From the NCBI GenBank assembly GCA_902775075.1, contig CACYKX010000011.1:1-35674 (forward strand): 35,674 bases of DNA. Direction: 5' to 3'. The notes beneath the pieces were generated by a model. That model worked only from the letters and a program-made list of their open reading frames with translations, was not told where the DNA came from and did not search any database. Positions within the stretch are counted from its first letter, which is position 1. Every line of letters starts with the position of its first letter. Shown here piece after piece: positions 1-8,482 of the stretch. The translations under genes were made by a program, and so were the position numbers. Source of the stretch: an uncultured Prevotellaceae bacterium (GTDB lineage: Bacteria; Bacteroidota; Bacteroidia; Bacteroidales; Bacteroidaceae).

Positions 1-819
1 TGTAAGCCCTCGATCGATGTCATCACGAGTAATTCCATACTTCAACATACCATAGATGAAACCGGCATTGAAATTGTCGCCGGCACCAATGGTGCTCACA
101 GTCTGAGTATTATGTACAGGATAGCTCTTCTTGAACCCGTTTTCTGCACGTACTTCTATAGGTTTTTCACCTTGGGTACAGATGAATTTCTTGCAATAGA
201 AACTGATTTCAGCGTTATAAACTTTGTCGGGATTTTGCATCTTGTAGAGTACTCCGAAGTCTTCATCACTACCACGAACGAAATCAGCATACTCTAGGTT
301 CTCTATCAGATTTGGGGTTATCTTCATAATCTCATGCTTGTGAGAACTGCGATAGTTTACATCATAATATAGGATGGCACCTTTGTTGCGTGCGTTCTCC
401 AAAAAGCCTGCTACCTGTGGACGAATCACTGGATTGATGGCAAAGAATGATCCAAAGATTACGATATCGTCTTTCTGCACATCTGGGTCTTGAAACTCTA
501 ACTGGTCGTGTGGATGGTCTTTATAGAAAATGTAATCTGGATGGTTTTGCTCATCAAGAAAAGCCAAAGAAACCGGTGATTTACTCTCCGGAAATACTGC
601 TATATTGTCTGCGTTGACGCCATTGTCACGCAGGAACTTAATGACATACTCGCCTATCCTATCGTTACCGGCTTCACTGATGAAGGTTGTATCTATTCCT
701 GAACGTCCCAGTGATATGGCGGCATTGAAGGCTGATCCTCCGGGTACAGCACTAACGGGTTGATTGTCTTTGAATATAATGTCGAGAACTGTTTCTCCTA
801 TTCCTATTACTTTACGCAT
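1..819 (-). CDS. PfkB-family carbohydrate kinase (partial, C-terminus beyond window)
   Basis: This is the 5' part of a ribokinase/PfkB-type sugar kinase, which transfers phosphate from ATP to a sugar in the cytoplasm. The 273 codons present start with ATG at 817-819 and run off the left edge. Seen: an N-terminal glycine-rich substrate segment (PGGSAFNAAISLGRSG) and the PfkB signature near the C-terminus, GAGDNFNAG at about residues 245-253, where the Asp (about 248) is the catalytic base of the family. Similar Bacteroidota proteins are usually called fructokinases, but the substrate cannot be fixed from sequence. A TATATTTG promoter box lies at 838-845 on the minus strand, about 18 bases before the ATG. 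The gene is divergent from the M16 protease gene. Family assignment is firm; specificity is unknown. Confidence 0.93.
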   Translation of the reverse strand, partial: MRKVIGIGETVLDIIFKDNQPVSAVPGGSAFNAAISLGRSGIDTTFISEAGNDRIGEYVIKFLRDNGVNADNIAVFPESKSPVSLAFLDEQNHPDYIFYKDHPHDQLEFQDPDVQKDDIVIFGSFFAINPVIRPQVAGFLENARNKGAILYYDVNYRSSHKHEIMKITPNLIENLEYADFVRGSDEDFGVLYKMQNPDKVYNAEISFYCKKFICTQGEKPIEVRAENGFKKSYPVHNTQTVSTIGAGDNFNAGFIYGMLKYGITRDDIDRGLT

Positions 820-837
820 AATTTTATTCTTTACGTG

Positions 838-845
838 CAAATATA
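838..845 (-). promoter_or_regulatory. -7 promoter box for PfkB kinase gene
   Basis: TATATTTG on the minus strand fits the Bacteroidota TAnnTTTG element. No clear TTTG element sits 19-20 bases upstream, so only the -7 half is supported. It would give a leader of about 15 bases. Confidence 0.5.
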
Positions 846-888
846 CGAAAATCTGAAAACATTGAACCTTAAACTCACAACTTTTTTG

Positions 889-896
889 TAATTTTG
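889..896 (+). promoter_or_regulatory. -7 promoter box for M16 protease gene
   Basis: TAATTTTG matches TAnnTTTG and ends only 9 bases before the ATG at 906. Transcription would begin around 900, which argues for ATG 906 over the in-frame TTG at 900 as the start codon. No good -33 element was found at the usual spacing. Confidence 0.55.
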
Positions 897-905
897 TGAT
901 TGAAT

Positions 906-2135
906 ATGAAATATGATACTTTTACACTGGATAACGGACTTCGAATTATCCATCTTGATAGTTCTTCACCTGTGGTTTACTGCGGCTATGGAATCAATGC
1001 GGGAACGCGCGATGAACGGCCTGGAGAGGAGGGACTTGCTCATTTCTGTGAGCATGTGACTTTCAAGGGTACTACACATCGTAAGGCTTGGCATATTCTG
1101 AACTGTCTGGAAAGTGTGGGGGGCGACCTGAATGCCTTCACCAATAAGGAGGATACGGTTTATTATGCTGCAATCTTACAGGAACATACAGACCGCGCTG
1201 TTGACTTGTTGACAGATATTGTCTTCCATTCTGTCTATCCTCAAAATGAAATCGATAAAGAGGTTGAGGTTATTTGTGATGAAATCGAGAGTTATAATGA
1301 TTCTCCATCGGAACTCATCTATGATGAATTCGAAAACGCGATATTCTCAGGACATGAACTGGGACATAATATTCTGGGAACAAACGAAAAGGTGAAGTCG
1401 TTCACCACAGAGGATGCGCTGCGTTTCACTCGTAAGTATTATAGGCCAGAGAACAGTATCTTCTTTATCTATGGGCATGTAGAATTCAAGAGATTGGTAC
1501 GCAGACTGGAGAAGGCGACAAGTGATTTCGGTAAATGTGAACCCTTTGTGGAACAGAAGACTACAAATGTGTTGGCGCCTTATGAACCTCAACAGATTGT
1601 GGTAAACAAGGGAACACATCAAGCTCATGTGATGATCGGAAACAGAGCGTATGATGTTTTTGATGATAAGAGAATCGGTCTTTATCTGCTGAACAATATT
1701 CTCGGTGGACCAGGAATGAATGCCAAACTGAACCTAAGCCTTAGAGAACATCATGGATTGGTATATACCGTAGAAAGCAACATGGTAAGCTATGGTGACA
1801 CGGGATTGTGGTGTACTTACTTTGGATGTGATCCGGAAGATGTTAACAAATGCCGTAGACTTGTAAGAAATGTACTTGATAAGTTTATGTCATCACCGAT
1901 GACCGAGAGTCAGCTACGCGCTGCCAAGAAACAAATCAAAGGTCAGATTGGTGTGGCCCGTGATAGTAGGGAGAACTTTGCTCTCGAGTTTGGAAAGAGT
2001 TTCTTGCATTATGGCTGGGAGAAGGATATCTCTGCGCTCTACAAACATATTGACGAGGTTACTCCGGAACTCATCCAACAGGTGGCACAGGAGATTTTTG
2101 CAGAGGGTCGAATAACGACACTCATCTACAAATAG
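906..2135 (+). CDS. M16-family zinc metallopeptidase (processing-peptidase-like)
   Basis: A 409-residue single M16 unit resembling mitochondrial processing peptidase beta subunits and bacterial YmxG/PqqL-type proteases. The inverted zinc motif HxxEH is visible as HFCEH at residues 46-50. The expected distal Glu lies in the EVEVICDEIESYND segment about 75 residues later. A C-terminal M16C domain follows, with the family's conserved R/Y-type segment (GLVYTVESN). No signal peptide is seen, so it probably acts in the cytoplasm unless exported otherwise. The start is placed at ATG 906 because a TAATTTTG box ends at 896; a TTG at 900 would add two residues. The 3' end overlaps the convergent wbqC-like gene by 10 bases. 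The substrate is unknown. Confidence 0.92.
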   Translation: MKYDTFTLDNGLRIIHLDSSSPVVYCGYGINAGTRDERPGEEGLAHFCEHVTFKGTTHRKAWHILNCLESVGGDLNAFTNKEDTVYYAAILQEHTDRAVDLLTDIVFHSVYPQNEIDKEVEVICDEIESYNDSPSELIYDEFENAIFSGHELGHNILGTNEKVKSFTTEDALRFTRKYYRPENSIFFIYGHVEFKRLVRRLEKATSDFGKCEPFVEQKTTNVLAPYEPQQIVVNKGTHQAHVMIGNRAYDVFDDKRIGLYLLNNILGGPGMNAKLNLSLREHHGLVYTVESNMVSYGDTGLWCTYFGCDPEDVNKCRRLVRNVLDKFMSSPMTESQLRAAKKQIKGQIGVARDSRENFALEFGKSFLHYGWEKDISALYKHIDEVTPELIQQVAQEIFAEGRITTLIYK

Positions 2136-2752
2136 AAAACGGATTCATTGCCTTCGTTGAACAATAAATCGAGAATACTAAGATTTGATTGGAAGCCCAA
2201 CTTCTGTTCGTATACTTGATAATATCTCTGTGGAGTAAAATCAGCATCTTCCCCAGGATGCTTCGGACGGATGACATCTCTAAAGTCTGCAACATCGGTA
2301 AGTTGATCTGGCAACAAGTATTCATCGGTAAGTTCTATATGTGGGGTGATGTCCAATAATTCACACATCTTCTGAGTAATCTCCATATTGAAATCGAGAA
2401 GATAGTCCCATCGCTTCTCAAAGAAGGGACGTATATCATCCTGATAATACTCAAAGAAAGGACTTTCACCATAGGCTGACAATAGGGCATTCCAATGTAA
2501 ATGACGCCAGTTGCCATGGTCGCTGATTCTAACATCTTTCAGCGCTGTCTTGTCTAAACGAAGTCCTTCAGTTTTTTCTACAGGAATACTTAATGCTTGC
2601 AAGCCATTCGTCGTGGCTATGATACAACGATTACGATAGGTCTGCTTGACAAAATTGTCATGCTGTTCTATCTTACTATGAGTATAGCGATTAAGCTTCT
2701 GGTACCATTGTATAGGACCAAAATAGGTGGATGAAAGTAATGCTGTTGTCAA
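2126..2752 (-). CDS. WbqC-like family protein
   Basis: A 208-residue protein with the features of the WbqC-like family. The N-terminus has the usual strand plus YFGPIQWYQKL-type segment. Then comes a basic stretch (QTYRNRCII) and an internal WRHLHWNALLSAYGESPFF segment, where family members carry a conserved H/N/Y-rich motif. Relatives are found in polysaccharide or O-antigen clusters and across Bacteroidota; the reaction is not established. It is the last gene of the dapB-lepB operon. Its ATG overlaps the end of the upstream signal-peptidase-like gene by 4 bases, suggesting coupled translation. The stop overlaps the M16 gene on the other strand. Family call is good; function is unknown. Confidence 0.85.
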   Translation of the reverse strand: MTTALLSSTYFGPIQWYQKLNRYTHSKIEQHDNFVKQTYRNRCIIATTNGLQALSIPVEKTEGLRLDKTALKDVRISDHGNWRHLHWNALLSAYGESPFFEYYQDDIRPFFEKRWDYLLDFNMEITQKMCELLDITPHIELTDEYLLPDQLTDVADFRDVIRPKHPGEDADFTPQRYYQVYEQKLGFQSNLSILDLLFNEGNESVFYL

Positions 2753-3162
2753 AATCCTAAATTGAATAAGCGGTAAGCGCGACCGGTAAACTGATGCTTA
2801 TGCACCAAGGTTGTGCGTTTACCTGATTTAACAAGATAATATTTGCAATCGGTACAACGACACCGTTTGCAACAGATATGAGGGATAAAATAACGTTCAG
2901 AACCCAAGGTTATCGTATCTCCGGGAACGGCGATGATTTTTCCAATACGATAGCTCGTGCTGTCATCATAAACGACGTTGTCACCTCGCTGATATGGCAT
3001 ACGAGTAAGGCGATTTACAATCACCCTGTCACCTTTACTGTACTCTGGAGAGTATTCAGAACTAGGGACAGTGAAGATTGTAAATGCCCAAGCGCGTACT
3101 GCCAACATAGCTACGATAGCTATGAGTAGCGCCAATATGAACTTGACGCTATTTTTTATCAT
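2749..3162 (-). CDS. S26 signal-peptidase-like protein, apparently lacking the catalytic dyad
   Basis: A 137-residue, single-membrane-segment relative of signal peptidase I. Residues about 7-27 form a hydrophobic helix. The box B-like segment reads VPSSEYSPEYSKGD (32-45). The usual P-S-x-S-M pattern would place the catalytic Ser where this protein has Glu36. In the box D-like segment YRIGKIIAVPGD (71-82), the position of the general-base Lys in a YVKRxxGxPGD alignment is Gly74, although Lys75 is next to it. Downstream is a cluster of five cysteines in ten residues (CCKRCRCTDC). There is no box E (GDNxxxSxDSR). It lies 3 bases after the genuine lepB and overlaps the wbqC-like gene by 4 bases. 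It is probably a non-catalytic or divergent paralogue; the alignment is by eye. Confidence 0.8.
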   Translation of the reverse strand: MIKNSVKFILALLIAIVAMLAVRAWAFTIFTVPSSEYSPEYSKGDRVIVNRLTRMPYQRGDNVVYDDSTSYRIGKIIAVPGDTITLGSERYFIPHICCKRCRCTDCKYYLVKSGKRTTLVHKHQFTGRAYRLFNLGF

Positions 3163-3165
3163 CTT

Positions 3166-4650
3166 TTACTTAATAGTGTCTACAAATTTAAATAGTCGGT
3201 TCCAACGTATGCCATTGAATCCTGGATGATCAGGACTGTGGCTCCACCAAATAAAGATTGGTTTACCTACAATATGATCTTCTGGAACAAATCCCCAATA
3301 GCGGCTATCAGCAGAATTGTGACGGTTATCTCCCATCATCCAATAATAGTCCATCTTGAAGGTGTACTTGTTGGTTTGTTTGCCGTTGATAAAGATTTTA
3401 CCATTCTTTACGTCTAACTGATTGCCTTCGTACACACGGATAGGGCGCTCATAGATGGCAATATTCCTCATGTTTAGAATAATCGTAGAGCCCTTCTTTG
3501 GAATCCATATCGGACCGTAGTTATCGCGTGTCCAACCTGTTACGGCATTCAGAGGATAAAGGTCTCCTGTATAGGCATCGGTATTCAGATGTATATCTGC
3601 GACGATATCTTTACGTGACTTCAATACTTCGTAGGTATGCTTTGTCATTGGCATGCAACCACTTGTATTCAGACTCTGAATATCCTCTACTGTAATACCA
3701 AGTTGGTCTATCAATCCGTCTGGCAACTGTCCTTTGAGTTTCATATAATATGAATACTGTACGTTATCCGGTTCCTTGTTGGCTTTGCCATTCAGATAGA
3801 CGATTCTATTCTTGATCTGAAGAGTCTGGCCAGGAAGACCGACACAACGCTTTACATAATTCTCGCGACGGTCGGTAGGACGGGAAATGATATCTCCAAA
3901 CTCACCAGGATTGTTCACGATATAATTGCGACCTACAGCATATACCTTAGCGAAGTAATCACGCTGTTGCTGAGGAGTCATGGTCTTCGGATTCTCTGCC
4001 ATACCATTCTGCTCCAACAATGAGTTACCGAAAGAATAACACATCTGATAGTAGTCGTCAGACTGCTTTTCATTAACAAGTGTATCTCCGGCTGGATAGT
4101 TGAATACGACGATATCATTCAACTGTACCTTGCCTAATCCTTTGACACGACGATAATCCCAATGTGGCCACTCAAGATAGCTCTTCACATTTATCAATGG
4201 AAGTGTGTGCTGGGTAAGTGGCATCGTGAGAGGAGTCTGAGGAATTCTCGGACCATAACTCATCTTGCTCACGAAGAGATAATCTCCTGTAAGGAGGCTC
4301 TTCTCAAGAGATGATGACGGGATAACATAGTTCTGGAAGAAGAACTGGTTGATGAAATATACGGCCACCAAAGCAAAAACCAAGGCATCAACCCAACTCA
4401 TGAGGAACCTTACTGGTCCTTCTGAGTCTTTCCACCATTGCCAACGAATTTTCTTTGAAATATAAACATCATAGATAAATGGCACGACAATAAGGCCAAG
4501 CCAACTCTCTACCCAAACGAGAAATAATAGATAAATGGCGAGGACAACGCAGAATTTAACCCATTGTAACTTTTTGTTGACGGGTTTCTTTCCTCTGTTT
4601 ACATCATATTTTGCCTTCTTATAGAGAGACTTATATATAATATTCGACAT
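3166..4650 (-). CDS. lepB: Signal peptidase I (large Bacteroidota form)
   Basis: A 494-residue membrane serine protease that removes signal peptides from secreted proteins on the outer face of the inner membrane. Hydrophobic segments lie at about residues 33-60 and 83-105, followed by box B with VIPSSSLEKSLLTGD; the catalytic Ser is about residue 114. Box D, NYVKRCVGLPGQ, supplies the catalytic Lys near residue 268. Box E is intact as MMGDNRHNSADSRYWG near the C-terminus. The protein is longer than E. coli LepB (about 324) because of extra sequence between boxes C, D and E, as is common in Bacteroidota. It is the second gene of a dapB-lepB-paralogue-wbqC operon, with 14 bases to dapB and 3 to the next gene. 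No internal promoter was noticed. Confidence 0.96.
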   Translation of the reverse strand: MSNIIYKSLYKKAKYDVNRGKKPVNKKLQWVKFCVVLAIYLLFLVWVESWLGLIVVPFIYDVYISKKIRWQWWKDSEGPVRFLMSWVDALVFALVAVYFINQFFFQNYVIPSSSLEKSLLTGDYLFVSKMSYGPRIPQTPLTMPLTQHTLPLINVKSYLEWPHWDYRRVKGLGKVQLNDIVVFNYPAGDTLVNEKQSDDYYQMCYSFGNSLLEQNGMAENPKTMTPQQQRDYFAKVYAVGRNYIVNNPGEFGDIISRPTDRRENYVKRCVGLPGQTLQIKNRIVYLNGKANKEPDNVQYSYYMKLKGQLPDGLIDQLGITVEDIQSLNTSGCMPMTKHTYEVLKSRKDIVADIHLNTDAYTGDLYPLNAVTGWTRDNYGPIWIPKKGSTIILNMRNIAIYERPIRVYEGNQLDVKNGKIFINGKQTNKYTFKMDYYWMMGDNRHNSADSRYWGFVPEDHIVGKPIFIWWSHSPDHPGFNGIRWNRLFKFVDTIK

Positions 4651-4664
4651 ATCTGCAAATTAGA

Positions 4665-5420
4665 TTAGAACTTAAACAAATCAGAAGTGGTAAGAAGACC
4701 TGTATGTTCCTTGGTATACTCTGCAGCGAGTACTGCCCCAAGAGCAAATCCCTTACGAGAATGTGCATCGTGGGTGATCACGATCTTATCTGCATCTGAA
4801 TCATACGAGATGGTATGAATGCCTGGAACTTCATCATGGCGAACACTGTTGACAAGTAATTCGTCGGCCAGATGATCGCTGCTACCTTCTACCTTGCCAT
4901 CATCCCATACTGTAGTACCCTTCTTCCATTCTTTCTTGCGATCGATGTTATCAAGGATTTCTTCGGCCAGAGTGATTGCTGTTCCTGACGGCGCATCGAG
5001 TTTATGGATGTGATGTGTTTCCTCCATCTCTACATCATACTGAGGAAAACCATTCATAATCTTGGCCAAATACTTGTTAACTGCAGAGAAGATAGCTACT
5101 CCGATAGAGAAATTAGATGCCCAGAAAAGGGTTTGCTTTCCGTCCTTGGTAAGAGCTTCTACATCAGCCTGATGATCTTTCATCCAACCGGTAGAACCAC
5201 TGACAACCTTCACATGATGCTTAAAAGCCTTAAGATAATTATCATAAGCAGCAGTAGGATTTGTGAATTCTATAGCTACATCAGCACTTGCAAATTCCGG
5301 AGAATCAAAGTCCTGTGGGTTATCAACATCGATTTTACACACAATTTCATGGCCACGCTGCAAGGCGATCTGTTCTATCATATGACCCATCTTGCCGTAG
5401 CCGATTAAAGCAATTTTCAT
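4665..5420 (-). CDS. dapB: 4-hydroxy-tetrahydrodipicolinate reductase
   Basis: A 251-residue cytoplasmic enzyme of lysine and diaminopimelate synthesis that reduces the DapA product with NAD(P)H. The N-terminal dinucleotide-binding motif is IALIGYGKMG (residues 3-12). The signature EETHHIHKLDAPSGTA carries the catalytic His and Lys. An in-frame ATG farther upstream (5474) would add 18 residues, but MKIALIGYG is the family's normal start, and the promoter box TATCTTTG at 5444-5451 lies inside that extension, so ATG 5418-5420 is chosen. It is the first gene of the operon with lepB, the lepB-like gene and the wbqC-like gene. Peptidoglycan precursor supply and protein export are thus co-transcribed. 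Confidence 0.97.
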   Translation of the reverse strand: MKIALIGYGKMGHMIEQIALQRGHEIVCKIDVDNPQDFDSPEFASADVAIEFTNPTAAYDNYLKAFKHHVKVVSGSTGWMKDHQADVEALTKDGKQTLFWASNFSIGVAIFSAVNKYLAKIMNGFPQYDVEMEETHHIHKLDAPSGTAITLAEEILDNIDRKKEWKKGTTVWDDGKVEGSSDHLADELLVNSVRHDEVPGIHTISYDSDADKIVITHDAHSRKGFALGAVLAAEYTKEHTGLLTTSDLFKF

Positions 5421-5443
5421 ATTAATTCGAATTAATTCTATCG

Positions 5444-5451
5444 CAAAGATA
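5444..5451 (-). promoter_or_regulatory. -7 promoter box for dapB operon
   Basis: TATCTTTG on the minus strand fits TAnnTTTG and implies a leader of about 20 bases before ATG 5420. The -33 element is weak or absent at 19-20 bases. Confidence 0.55.
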
Positions 5452-5505
5452 CACTTTTCCATCCAATTTTTCACAATAACTGGTGTAAAATAAGAAAAAT
5501 TTATG

Positions 5506-5513
5506 TAGTTTTG
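5506..5513 (+). promoter_or_regulatory. -7 promoter box for DUF2851 operon
   Basis: TAGTTTTG on the plus strand fits TAnnTTTG. It is followed by a short A-rich leader (about 23 bases) to ATG 5540, which has no Shine-Dalgarno sequence. It is divergent from the dapB promoter 55 bases away. Confidence 0.55.
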
Positions 5514-5539
5514 TACTTCAAAAATAAAAATATCACAAA

Positions 5540-6841
5540 ATGGAGCTTTTATTACATTATGTATGGAAGCATAAATTGTTCCCTCTCAGCAAACTGGAAA
5601 CATCTGATGGACATCCTGTAGAAGTGATAGACCCAGGCTTGCATAACCAAAATGCAGGCCCCGACTTCTTCAATGCAAAGATAAAGATAAACGGCACTTT
5701 GTGGGTTGGCAACATTGAAATTCATGATAAGGCCAGCGACTGGTTTCTACATGGACACGATCGTGACCCTCGCTATAATAATGTCATCCTCCACATATGT
5801 GGAACCCTTGACGCTGTGGCAAAAACAGAAAATGGTGACCTACTTCCTCAATTGCAGTTGCCTATACCTGACTTCGTTCTCGATCATTATCAAGAACTTC
5901 TGAGCATTGATGCATATCCTCCTTGTTACAAGATCGTCCCTGATCTGTCAAAGCTCATGCTACATTCCTGGATGAGTGCGCTACAAACGGAGCGCCTTGA
6001 ACAGAAGACTGAGGCTATCAATAGGAGGGTGGATTTATGTAACGGCTCGTGGGAATCGGGATACTTCGTGACACTAGCCAGAAACTATGGATTTGGCATC
6101 AATGGCGATGCTTTTGAGCAATGGGCCTTGAATATTCCTCTTCATGATGTGGATCATCACCGGGATGATCTGTTTCAGATAGAGGCTATTTTCATGGGGC
6201 AAGCGGGACTACTCGATCCCGAAGCCATCCCGGAACAATACCGAGCAGAGGCTGCCAAAGAGGGATATTTTGAGAAGTTACGCAATGAGTATTTATATCT
6301 CGCTCATAAGTTCTCTCTCAAACCGATGAACCGGAATCTGTGGAATTTTCTGCGATTACGACCGCAAAACTTCCCGCACATCAGAATTTCACAGTTAGCT
6401 AACCTTTACTACCTCCGCAAGGCGGGACTTAGTCAGATCATTGAGGCTAAGGATGTTATAGAACTTTACGATATCCTTAAGGTCGGGGTTACACCTTACT
6501 GGGAAACGCATTATACTTTTGGGTCACCTAGTGAGAGAAATAAGAAGAGTCTTTCTCCTTTCTCGATCAACTTATTACTCATCAATACTGTGGTACCTAT
6601 ATTATTTGCTTATGGTAAACACAAGATGGATGAGAAACTCTGCTACAGGGCTTTTGATATTCTCGACAAACTAAAACCTGAGAATAATCGAATTGTGAGA
6701 ATGTGGCATCAGGTGGGCATCAATGTGGAAAATGCCGGCGACAGTCAAGCTCTTATCCAACTTAAGAAGAAATATTGTGACAAAAAGGATTGCCTAAGGT
6801 GCAGAATAGGTTATGAGTATCTGAAAGCACCCAAAATATAA
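5540..6841 (+). CDS. DUF2851 family protein
   Basis: A 433-residue protein of the Bacteroidota-typical DUF2851 family. The hallmark N-terminal region includes DPGLHNQNAGPDFFNAKI and then GTLWVGNIEIHDKASDW. This spacing of G-P-D-F and E-x-H around beta strands faintly recalls nuclease-type active sites, but that is only an inference. The C-terminus carries a short cysteine motif, CDKKDCLRCR, that could bind metal. No signal peptide or membrane segment is present. It heads a plus-strand operon with a thioesterase and dprA (25 bases to the next gene). Being next to dprA is compatible with a DNA-related role but does not prove it. Confidence 0.88.
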   Translation: MELLLHYVWKHKLFPLSKLETSDGHPVEVIDPGLHNQNAGPDFFNAKIKINGTLWVGNIEIHDKASDWFLHGHDRDPRYNNVILHICGTLDAVAKTENGDLLPQLQLPIPDFVLDHYQELLSIDAYPPCYKIVPDLSKLMLHSWMSALQTERLEQKTEAINRRVDLCNGSWESGYFVTLARNYGFGINGDAFEQWALNIPLHDVDHHRDDLFQIEAIFMGQAGLLDPEAIPEQYRAEAAKEGYFEKLRNEYLYLAHKFSLKPMNRNLWNFLRLRPQNFPHIRISQLANLYYLRKAGLSQIIEAKDVIELYDILKVGVTPYWETHYTFGSPSERNKKSLSPFSINLLLINTVVPILFAYGKHKMDEKLCYRAFDILDKLKPENNRIVRMWHQVGINVENAGDSQALIQLKKKYCDKKDCLRCRIGYEYLKAPKI

Positions 6842-6865
6842 GTAATAACATAAAAGTACAGATAT

Positions 6866-7273
6866 ATGAGTAAATACATCTATGAGACCGAAATGGAAGT
6901 AAGAGATTATGAGTGTGACATTGAGGGTATCGTCAATAATGCGAACTATCTGCATTATTTCGAACATACGCGTCATCGTTTTCTGATCTCTACAGGAGCT
7001 AGTTTCAGCGAGATGCACGAAAGGGGCATCGATGCTGTAGTGGCAAGGATGAACTTACAATATAAGACACCTCTCCGTTGTGACGACTGGTTCATCAGCA
7101 GATTGTGGCTGGAGAAACAGGGGATAAGATATATTTTCCATCAGGACATCTTTAGGAAAAGCGATGAAAAGTTGTGTTGTAGGGCAACTGTAGAACTTGT
7201 TTGTCTCATTAATGGTAAACTCGGAAACAGCGAGGACTACGATAGGGCTTTCGCTAAATATATAGAACAATAA
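6866..7273 (+). CDS. Hotdog-fold acyl-CoA thioesterase (YbgC/FadM type)
   Basis: A 135-residue single hotdog domain. The family active-site region is seen as YECDIEGIVNNANYLHYFEH (about residues 16-35), with the catalytic Asp in D-x-x-G-x-V-x-N-x-x-Y. It would hydrolyse acyl-CoA thioesters in the cytoplasm. The physiological substrate of this subfamily in Bacteroidota is uncertain. It lies 24 bases after the DUF2851 gene and 12 bases before dprA, so the three are probably co-transcribed. Confidence 0.9.
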   Translation: MSKYIYETEMEVRDYECDIEGIVNNANYLHYFEHTRHRFLISTGASFSEMHERGIDAVVARMNLQYKTPLRCDDWFISRLWLEKQGIRYIFHQDIFRKSDEKLCCRATVELVCLINGKLGNSEDYDRAFAKYIEQ

Positions 7274-7285
7274 AAATAAGTAAAA

Positions 7286-8416
7286 TTGGATCAGCAGGAA
7301 ATATTATACAGCATTGCGCTGACAAGAATTAATTATTTCAAACTTACTGGATTACTTCAACTCTATCGGAAATTAGGCTCTGCTACCTCTGTGATAGAAC
7401 ATAGAAACGATATCTCGGATATCATTCCGGATGCTTCTCCGCGATTGATCAATGCGCTGAAAAACATTGATGAGCCATTGAAAAGGGCTGAGGTGGAACT
7501 AAAATACGATTCTGAACACAACATACAGGCTTTGGCCTTGAACGATGACCGTTATCCCCAACGACTTAAGAATGTTGATGATGCTCCTATCGTCTTATTC
7601 TATAAGGGAAATGCAAACTTGAATGCGCAAAGGGTGATAAACATTGTTGGGACAAGACAATGTACGGTATATGGTCAGGATCTTATCCGAAAATTCGTTG
7701 CTGAACTAAAAGACCTTTGTCCTAATACGCTCATCGTTAGTGGACTCGCCTATGGTGTTGATATCAATGCGCATAGGTTTGCTTTACAGAATGGTTTTGA
7801 GACTATCGGTGTGTTAGCTCACGGACTGGATACGCTCTATCCTTCTGCACATCGACAGACGGCCAACGAAATGATCCATCAAGGCGGATTGCTCACGGAG
7901 TTTCTCACCATGACAAATGCTGACAAAATCAATTTCGTAAGAAGAAACAGAATCGTCGCAGGAATGTCGGATGCTTGTATTCTCGTAGAAAGTGCTGCAA
8001 AAGGTGGCGGATTGATCACTACTGAGATTTCGCAAAGTTATGGACGCGATGTCTTTGCCTTCCCTGGTAGAATCGGTGACCAGTATAGTGAGGGTTGTAA
8101 CCATCTAATCCGAGATAATGGGGCTGGACTCATCACTTCTGCTAAAGACTTTGTCAATGCTATGGGATGGCAGGATGACGCGAAACTCGCTAATGCACAG
8201 AAAAAAGGTATTCAACGGGAGATGTTCCCAGAGCTAAGCGAGGAGGAAAAGGTGATCGTAAGAATACTGCACAAGAACAATGATCTTCAGATTAATATTC
8301 TTACCGTCCAGGCTAACATCCCTATACATAAACTTACGGCCCTTCTTTTCGACCTCGAAATGAAGGGGGTTGTCAAAGAACTCGCCGGTGGTATGTATCA
8401 TCTGCTGAATATCTGA
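7286..8416 (+). CDS. dprA: DNA processing protein DprA
   Basis: A 376-residue DprA/Smf protein, which binds incoming single-stranded DNA during transformation and loads RecA. Seen: an N-terminal SAM/HhH-like region, then the Rossmann-type core with NIVGTRQCTVYGQ, SGLAYGVDINAH, GVLAHGLDTLYPSAHR and FVRRNRIVAGMSDACILVES. A C-terminal winged-helix (DML1-like) segment covers the last 70 residues or so. The start is TTG at 7286, because the alignable N-terminus begins there and the next in-frame Met is far inside the core. Only 12 bases separate it from the thioesterase stop. The operon ends at a strong hairpin just after the stop. Confidence 0.95.
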   Translation: MDQQEILYSIALTRINYFKLTGLLQLYRKLGSATSVIEHRNDISDIIPDASPRLINALKNIDEPLKRAEVELKYDSEHNIQALALNDDRYPQRLKNVDDAPIVLFYKGNANLNAQRVINIVGTRQCTVYGQDLIRKFVAELKDLCPNTLIVSGLAYGVDINAHRFALQNGFETIGVLAHGLDTLYPSAHRQTANEMIHQGGLLTEFLTMTNADKINFVRRNRIVAGMSDACILVESAAKGGGLITTEISQSYGRDVFAFPGRIGDQYSEGCNHLIRDNGAGLITSAKDFVNAMGWQDDAKLANAQKKGIQREMFPELSEEEKVIVRILHKNNDLQINILTVQANIPIHKLTALLFDLEMKGVVKELAGGMYHLLNI

Positions 8417-8420
8417 AAAT

Positions 8421-8465
8421 AAAAACGTCCATGTGAACGACTTTGGTCTGCACATGGACGTTTTT
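8421..8465. terminator. Bidirectional intrinsic terminator between dprA and OPT gene
   Basis: A perfect 15-bp inverted repeat (8421-8435 with 8451-8465, arm AAAAACGTCCATGTG) with a 15-base loop. The A-run and T-run make it a U-tailed hairpin on both strands. It starts 4 bases after the dprA stop and lies 17 bases beyond the OPT stop. Confidence 0.9.
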
Positions 8466-8482
8466 AAAATTATTAATAATCT

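Noticed and set aside
5421..5474. Upstream ATG that would extend DapB by 18 residues.
   Set aside because: The extension contains the dapB promoter box and precedes the conserved family start MKIALIGYG.
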